Shown here: positions 23,691 through 33,400 of the stretch, piece after piece
Layout of the letters: the number at the start of each line of letters is the position of its first letter
Position numbering within the stretch: the stretch's first letter is position 1
Assembly (NCBI RefSeq): GCF_000208865.1
Contig: NC_018389.1
Location: 1,860,001-1,924,000 of the forward strand
Reading direction: 5' to 3'
DNA: 64,000 nt
Source: Neospora caninum Liverpool
Lineage: Eukaryota; Apicomplexa; Conoidasida; Eucoccidiorida; Sarcocystidae
The notes under the pieces: generated by a model
What the model was told of the DNA's origin: nothing
Seen by the model: only the letters and a program-made list of their open reading frames with translations
Databases searched by the model: none
Made by a program: the position numbers and the translations under genes

Positions 23691-25269
23691 CTAATAGGGG
23701 CGACCGTAGCCTCTTGCAAAGCCTCCACGGGGCCGGTAGATCGGGCGGAATCCTCCTCTTGCGCCTCTGAGCAGCACACCAAAAAAAGAGAAAAGGAAAC
23801 CGGAGACAAAAGGATGTTTTGCTAAGCGAAAAGAGAAGAGAAAACACACAATTGCTCCCCAAAGTCACCCCGTGAGTACCTCGATCCCTCTCCAAGTTCA
23901 ACGAGCGTTTCGGCCTGCACGTTAGAAAACACCAAGGACGCCCAGCCTCATGAAAAAACGATGCCTTTCCTGTGAGTCCATAAGACACTTGTTTTCTCAA
24001 GAACACGAAGAGCTGTCTAAGGATGAGTAATCGTTTTTCAAAGTACCGTATCGTCCACCAACATGCACAACGTTCGCACAGTCAGTCACAAGCCACCGTT
24101 TCCCCTGTTTCGTATGAAGATCCGAACGAGAAGCGACTAAGAATCTCTCGTAGTGTGTGTCTCAGTGATTCTCTCTGCTCAGCTTTTCTCTCCCCCTCTC
24201 GCTTCCAGGACAGACTGTCCCGTGTCGCTCTCGTCCCCGCCAACTGGATAGAGAAGCGTTTCCGTTTCAGTCGCCCGCTGTCGATTTTCCTGGATCTCTA
24301 TGGCCTTTGAAAATCTACACTGGAAGAAGTATACAGGAGGGCGACATAGACTGGCCTAGACGCGGAAACCTTCATGGAGATGGATGTCGACGTAGGCGGA
24401 TCGACAGTTATTTCGCGCGTCTCGTAACCCTTTAATAACACGGCCGACTTTCTTCTCTTCAATTGCTTTTTAAAGACGCACCTGCCTCGCCCCATCATGC
24501 CCCCGGCCGCCGCCATGCGCCCGCCGCGCCAGCCTCGGCCACGTGCAAAACCGGGGATGTTCTTCCTCTTGGCAACCACCTGAGGGACAGCGACACCAAA
24601 CAGTGAACAAGCTCCACAAAAGAGAGGACAAAGGAACCCCTCAAAGAAAGCGACAGCCAGAAATTGAGAAGAAAAAGAGAAGCAAAGACCCACAAAGAAA
24701 GCAGAGGAAGAACAAGAGGGAGGTTAAGAGGAAGAACAAGAGGGAGGTTAAGAGAAAGAACAAGAGAGAGATTAAGAGGAAGGACAACTCCTGTTACTTC
24801 CCGTGTATCCTCCACAGAATTGTCTCCCGGTGCCAAATACACTCGGATCCTTCGGGAAAATTACACTTTGACGGTCGTGGGCTTGTACCTTGATTTGTCG
24901 CTGCTTGAAGACGGTGTCGGAGAGAAGAATTGCATTCTGCACGGCTGCCTCGCTGTTGAACTCGATGTAAGCGTAACCTGAAAAAGAAACCAGGGAGAGA
25001 CAGGGGCGTCGAACAAAAACTGCATGCGAGAAAAAGAGATGGAGGCGATGTGCTCGAGGCGAGAACAACTCAGCGTCACAAGACGAACAGCGAGAACACA
25101 CAGAGTCTCCTAAGAGACCCACTGCGGCGACGCCAAAGCAACCACATCAAACACCGACGAGAGAGAACGAAAGACCAAAAACGAACACCTATGTACACAG
25201 ATTTGCACGGACACAGATACGCGCACATGTGGATATACATATATATATATATACCCTAAACCCTAATAA

Positions 25270-25304
<35 letters not shown>

Positions 25305-27408
25305 TATGGATTTAAGTGTATAACACCTCCATTGTGTAGCATTGGGACGTGTAGCTGAAGGGAGTGACATCTGCATGTTTCTCGTTCTTCACTTTTCCTC
25401 CCCATTCTGTCATGTCATATCCACGCCTTGGATACCCAAGTAGAGGCACGCCACTGCAGCGCTCCCGTGTACATCCCTTCTGTTGCGGCCTCTCGCAGCG
25501 GTTTCCAGGGATCAACAGCCAAGCGACAGGCGAACCGCTTTTCGACTGCCGACGGCGTTTTCGAGGCGTCTCTTTACTTCGACCTGACCGGGGAGAAAAA
25601 ACCAAAAAAACCAACCTTTGGGGTGTCCAGTGTATTTATCCACCATGATGGTGATTCGGTTGATGGTGCCGCATGACTTGAAATGCTCCTGCAGTTCGGC
25701 CGGCGTGGAGGAGTAGTCCACCTGCATGCATGAGCGAAAAGGTAGGCGAGTCAGAATTTCATCGCTCCGACCGCGTAAAAAAAGTGGAAAAGGAAAGCAG
25801 AAGACGCGAGGCATCTTGCCTCTCCAAGTTCGAGATCTCCTCTCCTCTCTACCCCCCCCCCCCCCCCCAACAACTGCAGCGCCCGCCGTCACCACAGACC
25901 TGTCCCGGACCATCCACTTCGCATCGGTAAACAGAAAAACTACCAAAGAGACATGTGCATATACACTCGGATGTATATCTCCACGAGTGCGTAGAACTGC
26001 TTATCATAGACCTGCATGCAGAGATGTACCTCTATGCATGTGCAGATGCATATATCAGCATGCAGAACTACATGCACCTATCGACGTCTATATATTTATA
26101 TATATTTATATATATATATTTATATATATTTATATAGTGATTTATAGATACAGGTATGTATATATCTGCATACCTGCCTGCATACAGGTCTCTCTCTTCG
26201 TATATATGTATGTACATGTGTGTGGGTAGCATGTACAGATGGCTATGAATTGCGATTTGTTTCTGTCTTTCCTTACGTTTCCGACGTAGACAGAACGTCG
26301 GTCAACCTCGTCCGTGTCGGTGTTTGCGAAACCCGCCACGTTTTGCGAACCGCCGGGTGAAGCTCCATCGGTAGGTCCAGCGGCGCCTGCAGAGTGAGGG
26401 CTGGCGCCGCTCTGAACTAGGGAATAGGCGGCTTCTTCGGTCATGTACTGCAAACAAATCAGTTTCGGAGGGCGTCGCCAACTTTTGTGCGGCGTGGAGA
26501 GCGTGAGACCAAAAAATCTCCCGAGAGCGACGCAGACTCCTCGCCCTCGCAACCGAACTTCCTTGGCAAAGAAACGCCCGAACTGTGCTCCCTGATAGTG
26601 GCACGGTGGACGAGAAAAGAGCGCGCGAGAGACGCAGAAAAAGGAGAAGAGAGGGAAACGCGAGAGAAAGAGACAGGGAAAGAGACAGAGGCGAAAGGGA
26701 GGTGAAGAGCCGAGACCAGAATGCGGGAAAAGGCGACACATGGGGTCCGGGCAAGGGAAAACAGGAGATGGCAATCCAAGCAGCGAAAAACGCGGAAGAG
26801 AAAAGGAGAGAGGAAGAAGCAATCGCAGCGAAAAAAAGCGAAGAGCCGTTTACCTGCAGTTTCTGGAGTTCGTCCCAGTCTGAATCGAGGTTTTGAACTT
26901 GCTCCTCTAGTGCGCGCATCCCTTCTGAAAAGAACGAAAAGACACACCAACCGTTCGCACGCTTCTGTCTTCCTCTCTGCAGTGTGCATCCTTCACTGCC
27001 GCCTGTCTGTGCTTCTCTCTCTCTTTCTCTCCGTGGAGATCCTCCTCCCAGACAGACGCGCGTGCGCCTCTCTTTGCCTCTCACACCCCGTGGTGAAGGG
27101 AAAACGTCTTTGTTCCTCCGCGAGACAAAGAGACCAGGCGCGCCCAACGCCTCATTGTCCCCAGCCTTGGCTCACAGTCTGTAAGCGCTCTCACCTGCTC
27201 TCGCACCAGGCTCGACAGCTCCGCTGTCCCTGCCCTCCCGCCCAGAAACAGGATTTGCGGGCGCAGTCTTCTGAGCGGGGAAGGAGAAAGCGGAAGACGT
27301 AACATCCTCTTTCCTTTCCTCCACTCCGCCGTTTGGGTAGCCAGCGGAAGGCAGGCGCTCGCCGTCCGGCAGCTGAGACGGAGTCGGCCCAGACGCATGC
27401 ATCTCCAT
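23691..27408 (-). CDS. PABPN1: Nuclear poly(A)-binding protein PABPN1 (PABP2)
   Basis: Binds nascent poly(A) tails and stimulates poly(A) polymerase in the nucleus. Seven exons: complement(27195..27408), (26854..26924), (26277..26447), (25616..25721), (24889..24977), (24482..24579), (23691..23766). They make 825 nt, 274 residues, with all phases agreeing. In order: a Pro/Gly-rich N-terminus (no poly-Ala tract); a short coiled coil ([19 protein letters not shown]), as in human PABPN1; one RRM (about 147-224) with RNP2 VYVGNV and RNP1 KGYAYIEF, and the family-typical SGHPKG position as [21 protein letters not shown]; then an Arg/Gly-rich tail ([10 protein letters not shown] ... [12 protein letters not shown]). 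The RG tail is split over the last two exons and would be methylated if it behaves like its homologues. The start at 27408 is chosen because the family-like sequence follows, although the frame is open upstream. Confidence 0.95.
24703..24784. repeat. 24-bp tandem repeat, about 3.5 copies
   Basis: Unit AGGTTAAGAGGAAGAACAAG plus AGGG, with small changes, in PABPN1 intron 5. It is purine-rich on plus, so it forms a long pyrimidine tract in the transcript. Confidence 0.9.
25238..25314. repeat. AT-rich repeat holding telomere-like CCCTAAACCCTAA
   Basis: TA tracts flank CCCTAAACCCTAA at 25254-25266. The heptamer CCCTAAA is the apicomplexan-type telomere unit (TTTAGGG on the other strand). The site lies in PABPN1 intron 4 (24978-25615). 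Confidence 0.9.
25852..25868. repeat. Poly-C run of 17
   Basis: Uninterrupted C homopolymer on plus (G on the transcribed strand) in PABPN1 intron 3 (25722-26276). It is prone to polymerase slippage and sequencing error. Confidence 0.95.
26090..26160. repeat. TATATTTA-type microsatellite
   Basis: Degenerate TATATTTA units in PABPN1 intron 3. Confidence 0.9.
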
Positions 27409-30400
27409 CTTGCAGGAGGAGGGGACAGAAACAGAAAACGGACGAAAGGAGAACGCAGGACAAGAAGGGAAAAAACAGGAATAAAAGTGAGCGAGGGAAA
27501 CAGAGGAGACGGAGAGGACGGCGGGGAGAGATTTACACGGAGGAGAGCAGCGAAGAACCGACCTCCTTTGACTCTCTGGTTCTCTCAGAATGCGAAGAAA
27601 ATCGGAAAAGGTGAGTCGGAAGTCCTCGAAAGCTTTGAAAGCAGAGACGAAACTGAAAAAAGCATGGGTAGAACGCTCCGCCTTGTCCGGAAGCCTCGTT
27701 CTCGCCTTTTTTTTCCGGTTTTGCGCTTTCCACGAAGCCCCGAGAAGGCCCGCGAGGAAACGAGGCAGATACACCCCCAGAGGTGCCGAGGCGAATCCAC
27801 AGGGAGAGAGAGAAGAGGGGGAGGCGAATTGCAGAAAAGAAAGCAGTCTTTTTCCTACTTCTCGTGATTCACGTAGAAGGTAAAGCCTCTATACAGAGAG
27901 GGAGAACGAGACGACTGTAAGGCGAACAGAGAGAGAAAAGGCGGCCACGGGCAGCGACGGCGCTCTCGGATTCCTGGGAAAAAGACAACCCCAAAGGGAG
28001 ACTTCGACGCTCTGCGAAGCGAGAAAACGGAGGCAACGAAAAAGACACGAAAAGAAAGAAGAGAAAGAGAAAGAAGAGAAAGAGATGGAAGAGATGGAAG
28101 AGAAAGTTGCAAAGTTGCGCAGGAGAGTGTTTTGAGGATGCTGGGGTCAATCGGCGAGGAGCGTCCGGTGGGGGGTGTCGCCGTCCAGTGGAGAAAAGCT
28201 CAAAGTGGAGATGGAAAAAAGTTGGAAATTCGAGTTTCCCCGTTTGCGGCCTCTACGCCGAAGCTGGAAAGGTGGGGCAAACAGTCGCCTTTTCCCGTGA
28301 AAGCAGCAAGTGCTAGGGGGGAGAGACAGACGCGGAGGTTCAAGCCGCCTCTTCTTTCACCTTGTGACGAATGAGAAAAAAAGCCAGGGTGCATTTACCT
28401 CCGCAAGAGAAACAGTTCCTTTTTCTCCTTCTTCTCTCATCTTGCTCTTTTCTTGGGGCTGCACATATCTACTGTTGCCCCAGAAGGCGAGCGCGCATGC
28501 AGTGAGGAAAACTTGCTAGCCTGAAAGTTCGACACAAACGGGAGGTTGGTGTGAGGTTGTCTTTCGCGCCGTCGTTCCGTTCCTTTCCCCCCTCTCGCCC
28601 ATTCGGTTCTTTTCCGTCTCCTCGCTGTTTCTCTTTTTCTGGTCTCCAGATCTTTTGAACAGCCGTTAGAGCTCTCTTGCCAGGAGGCGGCGAAACCAGG
28701 CGGCGCGCCGAGAACTGCGCTCTCTCCGCAGCTGAGAAAAGGTCTAGGACCAGAAAACGGGGGAGGCCACGGCGAAAGGGAGAACAAGAGCTCTCCACAA
28801 AGGAAAGAAGACACTCTCGCGGTGGGAATGAGCCACAAAAAGCAAGAAAAAAGGAAGAGGTGACTACGAGGGACGGGGACAGAGGGGGACGGAACCTCTT
28901 TTTTCTGCCTCTCTTTCTTTGAACATGCAGTAAGTCCTCTACTGTCTCTGGATATAGCGGAGAGACGCAGGCTTTGTTGGTATCCTCCCTGCAGTGTCTG
29001 TCTCCGTTCTTTACAAGGAGACGTCGCGAACGAAAATAGAGAGGACGAGAGAAAGAGAGCAGGGGGCTGGAGATCTAGATTCGCAGTGTCGAGGCCAGAG
29101 ACATGGCGAACGCCTCTTTGTCTTCTTTGGGGCGTCTGCGTTGTCGAGGTTCAGAGACACTGCAATGAAGGAGAACGAAAGCGGCACTTTTTCTCTTCCG
29201 TCCTTCTCAATGGCTCTTCAGAGCTGCTGCGTAGCGCTGTTCTGTCGACGTGTCTTGTCTCGCCTCTCCGCCCTCGCCAACTGCCCTAGTTTCTCTCACG
29301 GTTTTCTTTCGAATCCAGCGCAGTCCTAAGGGGTTTTCAGGCGTCTTCGTGCCTTGTTCTTGCGCTTCGGGGCCTTCGCAGATCTCGCTTCTCTACACGG
29401 CCAGCGAGGAATCTCTTTTTGCGCCTCTCGAGACTCCTTCCTCTCTGCAACGCAGGCTCTCTCTCGCGCCCCCGGCTTTCCTCGTCTTCAGTGTCCCCGT
29501 TGCATTCTCGAAACCTCGTTCGACTCCTTTTCGATATGTTTCTCCCCACGATCTTTTCTCCACTCGCGACCGTTTGCGTTGCCTGTTCACCTGGCCAGCT
29601 TTGCCGTCAGGAGACGCCTTTTCCGTGAAAGGAAATCGCTGCTTTCGGCGCGCTTTGCATCCGCCTGGGCCGCAATCGCTTTCGCTCAGTCGTTGGTCTT
29701 TTCGTTCGTGCAGTGTCAGTTCCTGCTTTGTTGTCCCTTCTCCTCGCTTGGATCCCTGAATCTCAGCCGCTTCGTCCTCGTCTTGAGCGTGTCAGTTTCT
29801 TTCCCTCGTTCTCCTCTTCTCCCCTTCTTTTCCGTTGCTACCTTCTTTTCTCTTCCTTCGCTCCTCTCTTTTTCTCGCGTGTTCTCCTTTGTAGAGATTC
29901 CAAGAGTCTGTGGACGCGCGGCGATGGTCAGGCCTAAGCATGTCTGGAGGCTCCGGGGAAGCGAACTGAGGAAGCGAATACGGGGAAGAGGGGAAAGAAA
30001 GAAAGTTCGGAGACGATGAAGAAGCAGAAAACCCGGCGAGCAGGAGGCAGAGAGCGGACGGCAAAAGACGTGTGAAACAGCGGTCGACGGAGCGGCGTGA
30101 AGCGAGACATTTTCGCGTTCTCCCCTCTTCCGGACGCACAAGGCAGAGAGGGAGAGACGAGGCGTCGAGGACGGAAGAGAGGAAGAGAGAGGCGAACCCC
30201 TTTTCTCCGGCAGGCGTGTCAGGAGACCCAGAGAAAGGACTCAGGACAGACACTGCCAGTGAAGAGACACCCGGGCACCTCGACGCCTGATTCTCAGCTC
30301 GCACGCAGAGGCGGCTGATTCTCTTCTTTTTCTTCTCTTTTTCTTCTGTCTCTCGCCTCTGTCTCCGCGTCGTTCCCCCTCGGGCTTCCCGTCGTTCGCC

Positions 30401-30450
30401 GTCTTCCTCGTCTCCATCTCCACATTCTCCGTCCCGTTCGAGTTGACAAG
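27409..30450. promoter_or_regulatory. Divergent intergenic region, PABPN1 and the Myb-like gene
   Basis: Three kilobases hold both promoters and leaders. Part of the strand near PABPN1 is purine-rich on plus (27420-28110), and 29180-29900 is strongly C/T-rich, so pyrimidine-rich leaders point outward in both directions. Long open frames occur on both strands only because of this skew. I see no conserved gene. Confidence 0.55.
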
Positions 30451-33400
30451 ATGTCTCTTTCGCTGCCGACGAGTCCGTCGGCTGGGGGTCGCGTTCGTCG
30501 CGGGCGGTTTACGTCCGCGGAGAAGGCGAAGATTCTTCAGACTCTGGAGGAGTACGCCGGCGTCTGGGGCTACGGGTCGGTGAAGGAGGCGGTGATTGAC
30601 TTGTGTGAGCCTGCGCGGCGCGACGCGTCCAAGACGGCGATGGCGAAGAGAGACCGTTTCGCGACTCTCGCGCGGTGCCTGCCGGATCGGCCGCCGTCCT
30701 CAGTCTACCTCTTTGTGAGGCGCACGCTGTGTGTGGCGTTGCAGGTGAAGAAGAAGGGAGTTTGGAGCAGCGAAGAAATCAAGACGCTGATCGAGCTCGA
30801 GAAGGAGCTGCGCGTCACGCATCCCGGAGACCGCTTCGCGCGGATCGCCGAGACCCTGAACCGCACGGCGTGCTGCGTGTACGACAAGTGGAAGGAGTTG
30901 CAGCCGCGGCTCCTCGCCGTCGAGGCGGAGACGAAGCTGCGCGAACAAGCCGAGAAGCGCCCAGACGCCGAGGGCGAGCGAGAGACCGAGGAGACGCGTC
31001 ACTCGACCGAGACGAGGCCGCGGGCTGCTGGCGAAGAAGGCGGCAAAGGCGACGGAGGCGCGGAGACGCGACAGCCTGGCGAGAAAGCCGAGGGCCGGGG
31101 GCGAGAAGCCCGGAGAGAAGAAATGGTGCAGTACCAGGCGCTTCTCGACTCTGCTGCGCCGTTGCCGGCAACGACGCTCGTGCTCTATCGGCGCCCGACG
31201 TGCATTCCTTCCTCCGACCTCACCGCGCTCTGGCTGAAGGTCCAGGAAGTCTCCAGCGAGCGGCTGCCTGCATGCGGCGTGAAATGGCGGCACCTTCAGT
31301 CGCACTTCTACCCGCAGTCGACCGCCTCCCACCTGCGGCTCCAGTACACCTTCAACATCGTCCCGGTCGAACTCGCGAGAAGAATGGGAGTGCCGTCGGC
31401 GCTCCCGGTGCTCCTGCGGCGCGCCGTCCGGTCGATGTACCGGCGGCTGAAGCGGGAGACCGCGCGCGCACACGGCCGCGAGCGCGAGCGCCAGGCGGAG
31501 GACGAAGAAGCTGTCGCAAACAAAGCGGCGCGTCTCGGGCTCGAGACAGCCGAGAGCGTCGAAGGCGCGGAGGACGCAAAGCGCGAGGCGACCCTTTGCA
31601 TGCAGGCGGAAGAGAGCCTGAGTGGGTTCACGGACGTGGCCTGTCTCGACATCGCCCCGTACTGCCCGCCGGCGCTCCTCACTTGGGCGTTTCGGAACAC
31701 CGTCCGCTCTCTATGCCCGCCGAAAGAGCTGGCGAAGCGCGAGCGCAGGGAGAGTAAGGCGGCGGAGCGCAAGGGCCCAGACGCACACAGCGAGACGGAG
31801 ACGGGGGGACCACCCAAAGGCGATAACGGAGGCGCGACTGCCGGCGAGGCCGGAGGCGCGACGGAAGGCGAGAGCAGCGAGGAGGACCGGAAAGGGAGTG
31901 GAAAGCGGCTGAAGGACTACTCCGCATTTCGCCGTTTGAAATACGTGCCGGGGCAGCGTCTCTCCCTCGCGCAGCAGACGCGGCTCCTCGCATGCCATCT
32001 GAAGATGCTCGGGAAACGCGTCAGCAAGAAACGGGACGAGTATCTGTTTCTAAGAGGCGCCTTGGCCTGCGAAGACTTTGCTGTCGCGGTGAGGCGCGCG
32101 ATTCGGCGCAGAGGAGCCTCAGGGGAGGTGGGGCGCGACGAGGGCGACGAGGGCGGGCCAGACGAGCGCCGGACGGGGAAGGCGAGCGCCGCGAGGCGGA
32201 ACAAGAGGCGCCTGCGCGAATCGGACAGAAAGAAACTCAAAAAGAGCCGAAGGGAAAGAGAAGAAGGCGAGGGAGAAAGGACGGAAGGCGGCGAGACAGA
32301 AGGCGAGGGAGAAAGGACGGAAGGCGGCGAGACAGAAGGCGAGGGAGAAAGGACGGAAGGCGGCGAGACAGAAGGCGAGGGAGAAAGGACGGAAGGCGGC
32401 GAGACAGAAGGCGGCGAGACAGAAGGCGAGATGACCGATGGGGTTTCGGGGTTCGCGTCGTCCTCGGAGAGTGAAGAGGAAGAGACGGAGGAAGACTGGA
32501 GATGTGAATCCGAGGAGAGGGAGAAAGAGAGACACATGGGAGAAGAAGAAAAGCAGCGAAAGTGGCGAGAGGAGGCTCGACAGCTGGGGCGTCGGGGCGT
32601 TCTAGCGCTGATCCGGAAGAAAGGGAGCAAGGAACTGAAGAGACTGAAGACTTACAATCAGCGTTTCTTCACGTTTGGGAAGAAAGAACCGTGCAGCTAC
32701 GCACTGCCACCCGGAGGACGAGAACAGTTAGATTCTGCGTTTTCGTCGCTCTCGATGGAGCCGAGCAGCTTGTCTCTCTGTCCCTCTGCGGCTCGTCCGT
32801 CGTCCCCTGCGTATCCAGTCGGGCAGCCCAGGCAGAGCGGCCGAAGGCGAGAGCGCGGACGAGAAGGCAGAGAGGGAGAGAGTGCGGAGACACACGCGCA
32901 AAGACTCGCCATCTGCGACGGAACGACGGACGCGAGAGAGCCGAGCCCGCGAGGGGAAGAGGCAGAGGAAGCAAGAAAGTCAACGGAAGCGAAACCCGCT
33001 GAGGGACAGCGAAGGGAAGGAAAGGTCAACGGAGGAGAACCAGAAGGAAAGGAAGAACAAGAAGGCGACGAAGAGGAAGAAAGAGATGAAGGAAGAGAAG
33101 AGGGAGGAGATGAAGGAAGAGAAGAGGGAGGAGAGAGAGAAGAAGGCGATGAAGGCAGCGAAGAAGAGAGAGAAGGAGATGAAGGTAGAGGAGGGAGAGA
33201 AGACAGAGGAGCAGAGAGGGAAGGAGAGAAGGGGGGTGCTGGAGAAGAGAGGAAGAAGCGAGGCAGTGCCCGATTTTCTGATGCGCGCGATGGCAAGGAA
33301 GAAGAGGCAGACGGCGAGCCGGCGAGAAGAGAAGACACGGAAGGCGGAGAGTCGGAGTGTGGGAAGAGGAAAGTGGAACACGCAGAGAAGGGACAAGAAG

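Noticed and set aside
29354..30019. 221-codon plus-strand frame before the Myb-like gene
   Set aside because: Pyrimidine-rich leader sequence with several frames open at once and no family resemblance.
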